Of a DNA stretch of 64,000 nucleotides, positions 18,284 to 27,878 are shown one piece after another; positions within the stretch are counted from its first letter, which is position 1; every line of letters starts with the position of its first letter. Source of the stretch: Oceanobacter sp. 1_MG-2023. GTDB taxonomy: Bacteria; Pseudomonadota; Gammaproteobacteria; Pseudomonadales; Oceanobacteraceae. Both the position numbers and the translations under genes were made by a program. Under the pieces are notes generated by a model. That model had not been told where the DNA came from, did not search any database, and was given only the letters and a program-made list of their open reading frames with translations. The stretch is taken from assembly GCF_030689025.1 (NCBI RefSeq), contig NZ_JAUYWA010000004.1:62001-126000 (forward strand), written 5' to 3'.

Positions 18284-19267
18284 ATGTCTACCACACATCC
18301 TTACGCCAACCTGACCCCGGAGCGGGTGATGGATGCCATTGAGTCCGTAGGCTATCTCTGTGACGCCCGGGTATTCCCGCTGAATAGCTATGAAAACCGG
18401 GTATACCAGGTCGGCATCGAAGACAGCGAACCACTGATCGCCAAGTTCTATCGCCCCGATCGCTGGAGCCGTGCGGCGATTCTGGAAGAACACGCTTTCA
18501 TGTTTGATCTGGTCGAAGAAGAAATTCCGGTGGTTGCCCCGATTCAAATCGACGGCGAAAGCCTGTTCTACAGCGAGCCGTTTCTGTTTGCGCTGTTTCC
18601 ACGTCGTGGTGGTCATGCCCCGGAACTGTCCTCCAATGCCGACCTGGAGTTGCTCGGTCGCTGGCTGGCGCGCTTGCACCAGGTAGGCAGCTGGAAGAAC
18701 TTTGATCATCGCCCACTGATTTTGGGAGCTGAGGATCTGGCCCAGGCCGCCGACACGGTACTGGCCTCAGGTCATATGCCTCTGGACTACCACGCTGTTT
18801 ACCAAAGCATCTGGCCGCAACTGGTAGCAAGCCTGGAGCAACAGATGTCTTCCAGGTCGTTCCGTACCATCCGGTTACATGGCGATTTACACCCCGGCAA
18901 TCTGTTATTACGTAATGAACAGCTGTGGATGGTCGATTTCGATGATTGTTTACAAGGCCCGGCCATGCAGGATATCTGGATGTTGTTGAGCGGCGCCCGT
19001 GATGAACAGGTGTCCCAGCTCAATGTGATTCGTAACGGCTACGAGATGTTCCGCCCCTTCCCTTATACGGAACTTTCACTGGTGGAGTGCCTTCGAACCA
19101 TACGCGTAATGAAACACGCTGCCTGGTTGTGCCAGCGTTGGGATGACCCGGCCTTCCCTATCGCCTTTCCCTGGTTTGACAGCCACCGCTTCTGGTCTGA
19201 ACACATCCTGACCTTGCGCGAACAGCAGGCCGCGCTGCAACAGGAGCCGTTGGTACTGTTTGCCTGA
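18284..19267 (+). CDS. srkA: Stress response serine/threonine kinase SrkA (YihE)
   Basis: 327 residues (E. coli SrkA 328). APH-type kinase fold: the catalytic loop is LHGDLHPGNLLL near residue 200 and the metal-binding motif is MVDFDDCLQGP. The N-terminal YENRVYQVG and LIAKFYRPDRW form the nucleotide cleft with its lysine. SrkA phosphorylates proteins and protects cells from stress-induced death in E. coli, where it is linked to Cpx. The stop codon lies inside a tandem 13-bp duplication. Confidence 0.94.
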   Translation: MSTTHPYANLTPERVMDAIESVGYLCDARVFPLNSYENRVYQVGIEDSEPLIAKFYRPDRWSRAAILEEHAFMFDLVEEEIPVVAPIQIDGESLFYSEPFLFALFPRRGGHAPELSSNADLELLGRWLARLHQVGSWKNFDHRPLILGAEDLAQAADTVLASGHMPLDYHAVYQSIWPQLVASLEQQMSSRSFRTIRLHGDLHPGNLLLRNEQLWMVDFDDCLQGPAMQDIWMLLSGARDEQVSQLNVIRNGYEMFRPFPYTELSLVECLRTIRVMKHAAWLCQRWDDPAFPIAFPWFDSHRFWSEHILTLREQQAALQQEPLVLFA

Positions 19268-19283
19268 ACCGTTTGCCTGAACC
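19258..19283. repeat. Tandem 13-bp duplication across srkA stop
   Basis: GTTTGCCTGAACC occurs twice in a row; the first copy carries the srkA stop codon TGA. Confidence 0.9.
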
Positions 19284-19289
19284 AGCGCC

Positions 19290-19322
19290 GGGCCTGTTAT
19301 GGGCCTGTTATGGGTCTGTTAT
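19290..19322. repeat. Three tandem 11-bp copies
   Basis: GGGCCTGTTAT, GGGCCTGTTAT and GGGTCTGTTAT in a row, starting 6 bases after the 13-bp duplication: two independent slippage-type repeats in a 65-base stretch. Confidence 0.9.
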
Positions 19323-19372
19323 GGCAGTGATACGCTCACTTATTGTTATCTAACACGTGTTAAGGAATTATT

Positions 19373-19870
19373 ATGACTCGTTTAATGCTACCCACTCTCC
19401 TGCTGCCCACGCTGTTCTGCGCGGCAACGGCCGTTCAAGCCGATGGCATGGACACCAGCAAACTGTATCTCGGTGGCAGTCTCTCCTATAACACCATTGA
19501 TTCTCCGTTCGGCGGTAGCAGTGCCGATGCTGGAGGCCTGCAGGGATTGGTCGGGTATGACATGGGGTCAATCGATGGAGGCATTCACACCAGCATGGAG
19601 CTGGGTATCAGCCAGACCGATGACTTTGACAACACCGATGAGAGCATCAGCGGCCTGTGGATTGCGGCGGTTGTGGAAAAAGACCTGCCGGAAATCAATC
19701 CGGAGTTATCCCTGATTGGTCGGGTTGGTATTGATGTCGGCGATGACGACGGCATTCTGACCGGCGTCGGAGTGGGTTATCGGCTGAACAGCCAACTGCA
19801 AGTACGCGGAGAGTTTGTAAACAAGGATGCTTCCAATCAATACCTGGCCAGCTTGGTGATTCATCTCTGA
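19373..19870 (+). CDS. Small outer-membrane beta-barrel protein, unknown role
   Basis: 165 residues with a signal peptide (cleavage at VQA|DG, residue about 23), then alternating hydrophobic strands with acidic turns (LYLGGSLSYN, GLQGLVGYDMG, IHTSMELGISQ, TGVGVGYRL, LQVRGEF) and a C-terminal ASLVIHL strand. This is the pattern of an eight-stranded porin-like barrel (OmpA/OmpW/opacity type). No specific family is recognised. It has its own ATG with AAGGAA 6-11 bases upstream and lies convergent to a DUF1329 gene. Confidence 0.75.
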   Translation: MTRLMLPTLLLPTLFCAATAVQADGMDTSKLYLGGSLSYNTIDSPFGGSSADAGGLQGLVGYDMGSIDGGIHTSMELGISQTDDFDNTDESISGLWIAAVVEKDLPEINPELSLIGRVGIDVGDDDGILTGVGVGYRLNSQLQVRGEFVNKDASNQYLASLVIHL

Positions 19871-19885
19871 CGTTCAGGTTTCCGC

Positions 19886-19925
19886 CAAAAAAAACAGCGC
19901 CGTGTGAGTACTCACACGGTGCTGT
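19886..19925 (-). terminator. Terminator of the lipase/DUF1302/DUF1329 operon
   Basis: CAGCGCCGTGTGAG/CTCACACGGTGCTG is a 14-bp stem with one wobble; the minus strand continues into eight T. On the + strand the hairpin lacks a T-run but may still help end the small barrel gene. Confidence 0.88.
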
Positions 19926-20004
19926 TAAGCAAACGTTATGGATCGTATTGCCAGCGATGACCACGAGGTCATCTGCAAGCGGTGGTTACCTTTGGCCTAT
20001 ACAA

Positions 20005-21366
20005 TCAACGGCGACCAGAACGACGCAAGGCCGATGTTGAATAGTCCCGGGATGAGCGCTCGCCACCAAATACAAACGAACCCTCTTCCTCATTATCCAG
20101 TCCCAGTGCCAGATAACGGCCAGAAGTCAGGTCGTACAACACTTCCAGTCCGTACCATGGCACAGTGGCGTTGTAGTACATCACGCCATGTCCTTCTGCT
20201 ACCCGCCATAACAGGCCACGACCGTCATAATGATCAATCACTGCCGCTTGCCAGGAATCCTCATCGATATAGAACACCCGCTTGGCATAGACATGGCGCA
20301 TACCGTCTTTCAGCGTCGCTTCCACCTTCCAGACCCGGTGTAATTCGTAACGGGTGACATCCTGGTTGATATGACCGGGCTGAACGATATCGTCATATTT
20401 CAGCTGGCCAGACTTCAGCTTGTAGCTGTTATAGGGAATGTACATTTCCTGTTTACCCACCAGCTTCCACTCATAACGGTCAGGCGCACCGTTGTACAAA
20501 TCGAAGTTGTCCGAGGTACGCATGCCGTCAGACGCGGTTCCGGGGCTGTCGTAGGCGATGGCAGGAGCACGGCGCACCTTGCGCGATCCGGCGTTATAGA
20601 TCCACGCTTTACGGGGTTCTTTAACCTGATCCAGAGTCTCATGCACCAGCAGCACATTGCCCGCCAAACGCGCCGGTGACAGTACATCCTGCTTGAAGTA
20701 GAACAGGACGTTGTCATCCTTGTCGGGATTATAGTCGGTCAGCTTGTCCCTGAAGGTAAACTCTTCCTGAAAGCGTACCAGTGTATAGGCACCGTTTTCC
20801 TGCGGTGTCACCTGACCAATGGTACGTTCAACACTGCCACCACGATAACGGACGATATGGTTCCAGATAACTTCCAGACCATTGGACGGTATCGGGAATG
20901 GTGTCCCCTGAACGTAATTTTCCAGGCCGTTACCGCCATCCACCAGCTTGGTGGCTGTGGCGTTACGGGCGGTTTCCTGATAAATGCTGTCGCTGTAGGC
21001 CGCAGTCCGGTGAGTCGGGTACACCGGCATGCGATAACTATCCGGATATTTCTCGAACATGGCTTGCTGGCCATCCGATATGTGATCGGCATACTGTTTG
21101 TAATTACTGCTGTCGATCACAAACAGCGGCTTTTCATCGGTAAAAGGATCGACCAGTTTGCCGCCTTTGGTGTACCCCGCAGGAGGCTGTAACAGCCCTC
21201 CTGTCCAGGCTGGAATATCGCCGGATGCGGCCTTGTTGGCTCCCACCGGTGTCAGTTCTTTACCCAGTTTGGCCGCTTCTGCTGCCGGGACGGCTGCTTC
21301 AACTGCCAACATCGGCAGTGACAGAATCAAGGCACTGCCCAGTACGCGAATCGTTGATTTGATCAT
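20005..21366 (-). CDS. DUF1329 protein (exported)
   Basis: 453 residues from the ATG at 21366. Signal peptide with cleavage near VEA|AVP; mature start AAEAAKLGKELTPVGANKA. DUF1329 proteins have a LolA/LolB-like half-barrel fold and nearly always occur with DUF1302 proteins, often near lipid, hydrocarbon or steroid metabolism genes. Here it is last in an operon with a DUF1302 gene (34-base gap) and a lipase lipoprotein. A role in carrying lipids across the periplasm is plausible inference only. Confidence 0.88.
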   Translation of the reverse strand: MIKSTIRVLGSALILSLPMLAVEAAVPAAEAAKLGKELTPVGANKAASGDIPAWTGGLLQPPAGYTKGGKLVDPFTDEKPLFVIDSSNYKQYADHISDGQQAMFEKYPDSYRMPVYPTHRTAAYSDSIYQETARNATATKLVDGGNGLENYVQGTPFPIPSNGLEVIWNHIVRYRGGSVERTIGQVTPQENGAYTLVRFQEEFTFRDKLTDYNPDKDDNVLFYFKQDVLSPARLAGNVLLVHETLDQVKEPRKAWIYNAGSRKVRRAPAIAYDSPGTASDGMRTSDNFDLYNGAPDRYEWKLVGKQEMYIPYNSYKLKSGQLKYDDIVQPGHINQDVTRYELHRVWKVEATLKDGMRHVYAKRVFYIDEDSWQAAVIDHYDGRGLLWRVAEGHGVMYYNATVPWYGLEVLYDLTSGRYLALGLDNEEEGSFVFGGERSSRDYSTSALRRSGRR

Positions 21367-21399
21367 GCTGTATTCCTCGCTTGTTCCGCTGGCTGCCAA

Positions 21400-23304
21400 T
21401 TAAAATGAGTAGGCTGCAGACAGGCTGATATTGTCGCGGTCTTTCATGGTGTTGTAATCGCCACCAGAGTAGTTGCTGTAGCTCACGTCAACCGACGTGG
21501 TGTTCAGGTATACAAAGCGTAGCCCCAAACCTGTGGTCAGGCGGTTATCAATAAACTGGGCACCCGGCTCCGGGCCATACCCCTTGTCATACGCCAACGA
21601 GACAATCGGAGTGATATTCACCCCGGCCAAGGCATTGTTGTAGTCGAACGACATACGGAAGCGCACGCCCCCGGACAACTGGGTCACATAACCATCGTCA
21701 GTACAGTTGTCGGTGTTGGCATTCTGGCCGCTGTTGGCTTCGTCCGTCCCTGGAACGGTATCGGCCGTACAGAAGTTGGTATCTCCGGCGGCGCTGTAAA
21801 CGCCATCGTTGTTACCGATGCCATAGGCACCGGAACGGCCATAACGTGCATCATCGGTATCGGGCAGATCAGGAATAAAGCTCACCCCCACTTCGGCCAC
21901 CAGCGCCGCCCGATCAGCACCCAGTATCCGGTCCAGGAAGGTGATATAGGTTGCCTGGGCCTGCCACATATCAAACTCGTCGTAACCAATGGCAAACTCA
22001 CCCGACAGATCCGTTGGATCACCACCGGCTTCCGCCAGTCGTTGTTGATACAAACGGCTATAAGGTGCGGCGTTACCCGCCAACAACAGCTCGAAGGCAT
22101 TCCACTGCAGAGGCATATCCGGACGATAGCTGACCTCACCGGATATGGAAGCACCGCCTTCCGTGGCCCTTGCAAAGCTTAACCCCATGACCTGAATGTC
22201 TTCCGGGTAGGCGATCTGGTAGAGCGGATAGTTACTCTCATAGGTGGCATCAGCGTTGTAATAACTGCTGTCGGATTTATTCACCACCACACCATTAATA
22301 AACGGCAAGCGGCTGTGAATATTCATGTAGTAAGCACCAAATTCCGTGTCACCCAGCGCTTCGGAATACCAGCGAAAGGCCAGACCGTACTGGCCAGAGT
22401 CTTTGGGTTCACCATCTGGCAAGCGTTCAGCCACCGGCGCCACACGCTCAGACAACGGCTGGTTGTCGGCCACTTCCTGATCCCGTGCCGCCAGAATATC
22501 CAGCTCGCTGGACGTGCCCGACAAGATCACCGGGCCACAGCCATCAGCGACAAAGTCCGAGCTTGAGAAGAGCGTACCGCAAGGGTCAGTACGGGTTTTT
22601 TCCCACTGCAGCTGATAAAAAGCCTCTACCGACAGGTCTGGCGTCAAACCGACGGAGGTATACAGCATATTGACGGGCAGCAAGCCTTCTTTCAGCTCAG
22701 CGCCCGGTTTGCGGAAGGCCGAGGCATCCACCGGGTTAATGCTGTTGATACCACCCTGGATAAAGGTGCTCTCACCCCAACTTAATACCTGACGCCCCAG
22801 GCGCACCGATACCGGTGTTTCACCGAAATCAAAATCCCCCCAGACGTAGGCATCCAGCAGGTCGTAACCACTACCGGCAGCGTCTTTGGTTTCATCACTG
22901 AGGTCTTTGAAATCGGTTGAGTCATTCATGATGGCGTCATCGTAAAACGCCCGCAGCCGAAAGAAGCCACCATAGTTTTCGTAGCTCATTTCGAGGTCGG
23001 ATGTCCACTTGATCACCCGGGTGTAGACATCACCTTTGCCATAATTCAGCGTACCGTCGTCATAGTTATACGATGAGCCAGATGCACTGTTGCCCGTAGC
23101 CGCGCCGTTACCCGGCATGATTTGCTCTGCCCCCGGCTCTTCCAGTCGCCAGGCAATCCCGGCGCTAATGGTGTTGTCCAGACGCATGTCGACCGCGCCC
23201 ACCGAAAACTCGGTAGCCTGGGCTGAAGTGGCTGCAAGAGCCGAAATGGCCAGAGCCAATGGAAGCTTTTTCATAGCGTGCCCGCCTGTATTCTTATTAT
23301 TCAT
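21400..23304 (-). CDS. DUF1302 outer-membrane protein
   Basis: 634 residues from the ATG at 23304 (GAGG upstream), or 624 from 23274 where MKKLPLALAISALAATSAQA makes a textbook signal peptide. The mature start TEFSVGAVDMRLDNTISAGIAWR and the segment VRLGRQVLSWGESTFIQGGINSINPVD are DUF1302 hallmarks. The rest is beta-rich with a C-terminal aromatic end (LSAAYSF), as in outer-membrane barrels. It starts 21 bases after the lipase gene. The function of the family is unproven; the context suggests uptake or export of fatty or hydrophobic molecules. Confidence 0.9.
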   Translation of the reverse strand: MNNKNTGGHAMKKLPLALAISALAATSAQATEFSVGAVDMRLDNTISAGIAWRLEEPGAEQIMPGNGAATGNSASGSSYNYDDGTLNYGKGDVYTRVIKWTSDLEMSYENYGGFFRLRAFYDDAIMNDSTDFKDLSDETKDAAGSGYDLLDAYVWGDFDFGETPVSVRLGRQVLSWGESTFIQGGINSINPVDASAFRKPGAELKEGLLPVNMLYTSVGLTPDLSVEAFYQLQWEKTRTDPCGTLFSSSDFVADGCGPVILSGTSSELDILAARDQEVADNQPLSERVAPVAERLPDGEPKDSGQYGLAFRWYSEALGDTEFGAYYMNIHSRLPFINGVVVNKSDSSYYNADATYESNYPLYQIAYPEDIQVMGLSFARATEGGASISGEVSYRPDMPLQWNAFELLLAGNAAPYSRLYQQRLAEAGGDPTDLSGEFAIGYDEFDMWQAQATYITFLDRILGADRAALVAEVGVSFIPDLPDTDDARYGRSGAYGIGNNDGVYSAAGDTNFCTADTVPGTDEANSGQNANTDNCTDDGYVTQLSGGVRFRMSFDYNNALAGVNITPIVSLAYDKGYGPEPGAQFIDNRLTTGLGLRFVYLNTTSVDVSYSNYSGGDYNTMKDRDNISLSAAYSF

Positions 23305-23325
23305 AGTCGCCTCGGTTTCTCAGCC

Positions 23326-26049
23326 TTATTCTGTCACTGCTTCAACAATACCCGCGCCGTCATCGACCAGAGTCGGAGCAGCAGGATCGTCAAACAGGCT
23401 CACAATATGGTTGGCGATAACACCAAAGGTCGCCGCCGTTTCTGTCGATGCATCATTGCTATCCGGTACTGCCATGGAGCTATGACTGCTCAACTCATCG
23501 GCAAGACGGAAGGCAATCTGTACCGGACTGCTGGCCGACAAATCCGAGGAGGTATCCACCAATGTGGCACCCAGTACATCGATCAGTGGGTCGGTACCCG
23601 CCAACGGCGCAGCATCCACCGCATTGGGAATCACGTGATCACCGACGGCTTCGATCAGCGTATAAGGCGTTCCGGTCGCAGTCAGTTGCGCGGCATAGTT
23701 AACCGGATCAGACGCATCGACGGTAGCCTGGTACACGTACAACAAGGATTCATAATCTGACCCGCCCTGGGTGAGATTAAAGCTATCCGGGTCGGTTAGT
23801 CCTGCCACAATCGTCGGGCCATAAGCGTCTGAGCTTTCCAGCATCTTCGCCAATCCGCCTCCGGGCACCCCGAACACTGCCGCTTGAATCGGATTCAGCG
23901 CGCTGTTGCCTGCTGCGTTAGCCGTCAGGGTATTGGCGTTATTAATCGCCACGTATTCCGTCCCCACAATGGCACCCAGTGAGATACCGGCAAAATAGAT
24001 ATGGCTGGCATCAAAATCCGGGGCACTGTTTAACACCCCATTGCCGTCGCCATCAATATCCATAAAGGGAATCGAGGCATTCAGGTTAAGCAAGTCCATC
24101 ACTGCCTGACGGGTGTTATCCCGGGTGGTCTGGAAGCGGACAAAGTTGATATACAAGGAGCCGGAGCTGTTGGCCGAAGCATCGGTGGCGCTGACGGCTG
24201 TCGGCGCCACGCCATCTGCGGTCAAGCCAAAGTGGCGCTGACTGTAGGTTTGCGCCGTTACTATCTCGGTGACTTTTTCCAGTAATGCCGTCGTGCCGTC
24301 GGTTTGTGCCAGCGCGTACAGGCTGGAAGCACTGTTGTCACTGTTCTCACTGCCTTCGACAATCGCCAGAGCCGGTACGGCGGCAAATTCAGCCCCCAAC
24401 AGCGCAGACAAATCGACGGTGTCGGTCGGCATCACACCGTGCAAGGGCAGATCAATCGCGACGGTGGCATAGCAGTTCTGGGCGAACTGGTCGGCCAGTG
24501 GCAGAGTATCCAGTCGCTGGGAGTTCAGGCCGTGCTGGTAAATCACCACCGGCCAGCCAGTGGCCGGTTTTTCACAACTGGCGACAGGTTCAACCACCAG
24601 TACCGGGGCCGATACCGTGCCTTGGGCAGCAGCAAATGGAAACAGGTCGGTGACGTTTTCTGACGGTGCGGTATAAGCCGCAGCGGTAGCAGCATCAGCG
24701 CCCAGCGCCAGCTGGATATTACTGATCACTTCCGCATCCGACTGCCATTGGGAGGTGATTACATTGGCGGCGCTCAGCTGTTGCGACAAACAGCTATCAT
24801 CTGTATCGCTTGTCGGCGTACAGGCATAACCACTGGTTGGGTCTTCGCCACTGTAAGCACCGTCCGGCGCGCTGTGATAATAAGGTAATTCGATACGACC
24901 ACTACGGAAAGTCGCCTGCAAGCCGTCGGCCAGCAACGCAGAAGGTACTGAAGCGCTGCTGCTGAAATCGGTTTTGCGGGGGGCCGGGGCCGGTAAGGTC
25001 GATAACAGCGCATTCCCCTGAATCAGGGCCGTCGCTGCTTCGGTGTCGCCACTGGTCATCATGGTGACGGTGGCCATTTGGGTTGTGGCATCATCGTCGG
25101 TGGTATTCAGGTAATGCTGCACCAACGCCGGAATATCCTTGTTACTCAAGGCGCTGTTGGCATTGCCCGGTGCGGCCATCGCGTTCATCACCGACGTTGA
25201 ACCACCGGTAGTGAAGGTATAGGCCAGAGCGACATTCACGTCGTTACGTTGCAATACGCTACCGACAAAACCCTCTGCCAGCTGCTGCCAGCCTTCAATC
25301 GCGACTTTGGCAGAGGCCAGCTCATCAACGTAGGCATCCAGATCCGGGTCAGACAAATATTTGTATTGCGTCGAGGCATCAATCTGGTTGTCGTTGGCAC
25401 CCAACAGGCTGTCGAGCACAACCACCAGATAACGGGTACTTTCGAGCAACGGTTCTTCGGGGCTGATACGCAGCACGTTGTTATTCAGGCTGCCATCGGT
25501 ATAACTCACCACCTCGGCACGAATGGCCGGGATATCCTGATACAAATACGGCGAACTACTGACCAGGCTGCCCAGTTTGGGGCCACCGTCGTAGTTCAGT
25601 GGCACCAGATAAACCGAACCGCTCGGTACCTCGGTCGATAATTCACCATCAAAAGCGATATCAAACGGAGCCGTTGCCGAGAATCCATCCAGATCGTTAA
25701 TGGCATCATAGACCGGGTTGTAGTCTGGATTGATGCTGCCCGTCGCCGTCAGCGGCTCAATGTCTTTACCCGCTTCATAATACAGCGTGCCATCGGCATC
25801 GGTGGCATCAACAGCCGAACCATCATCATTGGTTGGGTAGGTCTGGAACAGAAAATCGATATTCAGCGGCAGTTCTGACGTCGCCGGATTAAATACCGGA
25901 GAAACAAAGGCATCCAGACTGTCACCGCTACCGGCCTGCACCGGTGTCTGCTCAACGTCACTGTTACCATCCACACTGCTGATGTTGCAGCCAACCAAGC
26001 CTGCGGTTGCTGCCGCCATGGCCAGACTGAGAATCGTCTTGTTAACCAT
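23326..26049 (-). CDS. VolA/Pla-1-type lipase lipoprotein
   Basis: 907 residues from the ATG at 26049; the frame is open further upstream but only here is there a lipoprotein signal (AATAGLVGC|N). The N-terminal half resembles the virulence-factor lipase N-terminal domain. The alpha/beta-hydrolase part has VIYQHGLNSQRLD (oxyanion region, about residue 510) and IYFAGISLGAIVGTEY (nucleophile elbow GISLG). DIDGDGNGVLNSAPDFD looks like a calcium loop. In Vibrio cholerae VolA is a surface lysophospholipase encoded beside fadL that releases fatty acids for import; here a DUF1302 barrel takes that position. Secretion could use the type II system whose genes lie at 36-40 kb (inference). Confidence 0.85.
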   Translation of the reverse strand: MVNKTILSLAMAAATAGLVGCNISSVDGNSDVEQTPVQAGSGDSLDAFVSPVFNPATSELPLNIDFLFQTYPTNDDGSAVDATDADGTLYYEAGKDIEPLTATGSINPDYNPVYDAINDLDGFSATAPFDIAFDGELSTEVPSGSVYLVPLNYDGGPKLGSLVSSSPYLYQDIPAIRAEVVSYTDGSLNNNVLRISPEEPLLESTRYLVVVLDSLLGANDNQIDASTQYKYLSDPDLDAYVDELASAKVAIEGWQQLAEGFVGSVLQRNDVNVALAYTFTTGGSTSVMNAMAAPGNANSALSNKDIPALVQHYLNTTDDDATTQMATVTMMTSGDTEAATALIQGNALLSTLPAPAPRKTDFSSSASVPSALLADGLQATFRSGRIELPYYHSAPDGAYSGEDPTSGYACTPTSDTDDSCLSQQLSAANVITSQWQSDAEVISNIQLALGADAATAAAYTAPSENVTDLFPFAAAQGTVSAPVLVVEPVASCEKPATGWPVVIYQHGLNSQRLDTLPLADQFAQNCYATVAIDLPLHGVMPTDTVDLSALLGAEFAAVPALAIVEGSENSDNSASSLYALAQTDGTTALLEKVTEIVTAQTYSQRHFGLTADGVAPTAVSATDASANSSGSLYINFVRFQTTRDNTRQAVMDLLNLNASIPFMDIDGDGNGVLNSAPDFDASHIYFAGISLGAIVGTEYVAINNANTLTANAAGNSALNPIQAAVFGVPGGGLAKMLESSDAYGPTIVAGLTDPDSFNLTQGGSDYESLLYVYQATVDASDPVNYAAQLTATGTPYTLIEAVGDHVIPNAVDAAPLAGTDPLIDVLGATLVDTSSDLSASSPVQIAFRLADELSSHSSMAVPDSNDASTETAATFGVIANHIVSLFDDPAAPTLVDDGAGIVEAVTE

Positions 26050-26106
26050 ATTACTACCTGTCGTTTTATTGTTATTAGTGCTGTGACCCAGCAAGGAAAC
26101 ATCCTC

Positions 26107-26124
26107 TGTCACAGCGATGTCACA
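26107..26124. promoter_or_regulatory. Pho-box-like direct repeat upstream of lipase gene
   Basis: TGTCACA at 26107-26113 and 26118-26124, 11 bp apart, as CTGTCAC-N4-ATGTCAC. Spacing and half-sites match the PhoB pattern, but the repeat points to the + strand, away from the lipase, and ppnN starts 350 bases away. A candidate only. Confidence 0.3.
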
Positions 26125-26201
26125 ACTGTAAGAGGAATATAATCTGCCCAAGCAACCACACTCATCCCTCCAAAGTATGATTCCGCTGAGAATGCCCATT
26201 C

Positions 26202-26226
26202 CTTTTGTAATTATATGTAACAAAAG
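26202..26226. promoter_or_regulatory. Inverted repeat with embedded TATAAT
   Basis: CTTTTGT (26202-26208) and ACAAAAG (26220-26226) flank an AT-rich core that reads TATAAT on the minus strand, a possible -10 for the lipase operon, though no good -35 fits. The 424-base gap 26050-26473 holds no other signal and no gene. Confidence 0.3.
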
Positions 26227-26473
26227 TAATGCGATCTGACGACACAAATGATCATCAAGGATCATCAGCAGTATCTACAAGCGTAGACAAAGAACCTTGA
26301 TTCGGGAAAAAATCTGCTGGATTTCGGCCGTCATCCGACGCTAAAACCGCGCTCCGTAACCACACACCCCCTGCAACACCGCCGGCAACACCATGCACGG
26401 AACACAAATACGGCCGATTCCTCACAGGTGTCGTATAGTAATAATACGACCGACGGCAGGAAATAATCGCATT

Positions 26474-27856
26474 ATGAGCAGCTACGAACTGATTCACCCG
26501 AAAACTCACCTGCGTGTTTTATCGCGCTACGAAATTCAGCAGCTACGCGATGTCAGCAGCCAGGAGCACGATCTGGTACGCCGTTGTTGCTACGCCGTCC
26601 TGAATGCTGGCAGCCAGAGTGACAGCTATATTGATATGGAAGCGGCCTATCAGCCGTTCGATATTCATTTTGAACAGGAAGATCGTGGGCTGGTATTACG
26701 ACTGGTCAACCCGCCTCCCAGTGCCTTTGTCGACAACGACATTATCCGCGGTGTGCGGGAGCAACTGTTTTCGGTCTTGCGCGATGTCCTCTATGCGCAG
26801 GATTCCATTATCAAGCCCCAGCGCTTTGATCTGAACGACAGCGATGGCATCACCAATGCGATTTTTCACTTGCTGCGAAATGCCGATGTACTCTGCGCCG
26901 ACCGGCTGCCCAACCTGGTGGTGTGCTGGGGGGGACATTCCATTCCCCGCAATGAATACAAATACTGCAAGGAAGTTGGTTATCACCTCGGCCTGCGAGG
27001 CCTCGACATCGGTACCGGCTGTGGCCCGGGCGCCATGAAAGGCCCGATGAAGGGTGCCACCATCGGCCATGCCAAGCAGCACAATCGCGACGGTCGTTAT
27101 ATCGGCATTACCGAGCCTGGTATTATCGCCACCGAAGCGCCCAACCCCATTGTTAATGAACTGGTCATTTTGCCGGATATTGAAAAACGTCTGGAAGCTT
27201 TTGTGCGCATGGCGCACGGCATTGTTATTTTCCCTGGCGGGCCAGGCACAGCAGAAGAATTACTGTATTTGCTGGGCATTCTGACGCACCCGAAGAACAT
27301 CACACTGCCCTTCCCCGTTATCATCACCGGGCCAGAAGAAAGCGGTGACTACCTGCGTGCCATTGACCGTTTTATCGGTACCACTTTGGGGGCACCGGCC
27401 CAGGCCCGTTACCAGTTGATCATTAATGACGCCCAGGCGGTTGCCCAGGCCATGAAGACAGGGATTCACAGTGTCCAGCTCTGGCGCCAGCAACAAAAGG
27501 ATGCCTACTTTTTTAACTGGTCCTTGCACATCCCGGCCGAATTCCAACACCCGTTCGACCCCACTCATAAGGCCATGTCTGCTCTGAATCTGTCCTTCGA
27601 TGCACCGGGGCACCAATTGGCTGCGGATTTACGCCGTGCCTTTTCTGGTATTGTCGCCGGCAATGTTAAGGCCGCTGGCATTCAACGGGTACAGGAGCAT
27701 GGCCCGTATCAGTTACAGGGTGACCCGAAAATCATGGAAGAAATGAACGCCTTGCTGGCTCATATGGTCGCGAGTGGACGTATGAAGATGACCGGGGAAT
27801 ATACCCCGTGTTATGAAATTACAACCGCTGACGATGCTGTGCAGAACGACCGTTAG
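26474..27856 (+). CDS. ppnN: Pyrimidine/purine 5'-monophosphate nucleosidase (YgdH/PpnN)
   Basis: 460 residues from the ATG at 26474 (E. coli PpnN 454). LOG-family core: VVCWGGHSIPRNEYKYC, DIGTGCGPGAMKGPMKGA and the catalytic GIVIFPGGPGTAEELLYLLG. N- and C-terminal extensions typical of YgdH are present. It splits nucleoside monophosphates to base and ribose 5-phosphate; the E. coli enzyme is stimulated by (p)ppGpp. It stands alone between divergent and convergent neighbours. Confidence 0.95.
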   Translation: MSSYELIHPKTHLRVLSRYEIQQLRDVSSQEHDLVRRCCYAVLNAGSQSDSYIDMEAAYQPFDIHFEQEDRGLVLRLVNPPPSAFVDNDIIRGVREQLFSVLRDVLYAQDSIIKPQRFDLNDSDGITNAIFHLLRNADVLCADRLPNLVVCWGGHSIPRNEYKYCKEVGYHLGLRGLDIGTGCGPGAMKGPMKGATIGHAKQHNRDGRYIGITEPGIIATEAPNPIVNELVILPDIEKRLEAFVRMAHGIVIFPGGPGTAEELLYLLGILTHPKNITLPFPVIITGPEESGDYLRAIDRFIGTTLGAPAQARYQLIINDAQAVAQAMKTGIHSVQLWRQQQKDAYFFNWSLHIPAEFQHPFDPTHKAMSALNLSFDAPGHQLAADLRRAFSGIVAGNVKAAGIQRVQEHGPYQLQGDPKIMEEMNALLAHMVASGRMKMTGEYTPCYEITTADDAVQNDR

Positions 27857-27878
27857 GCCATCCTGCACACACGCTCAG

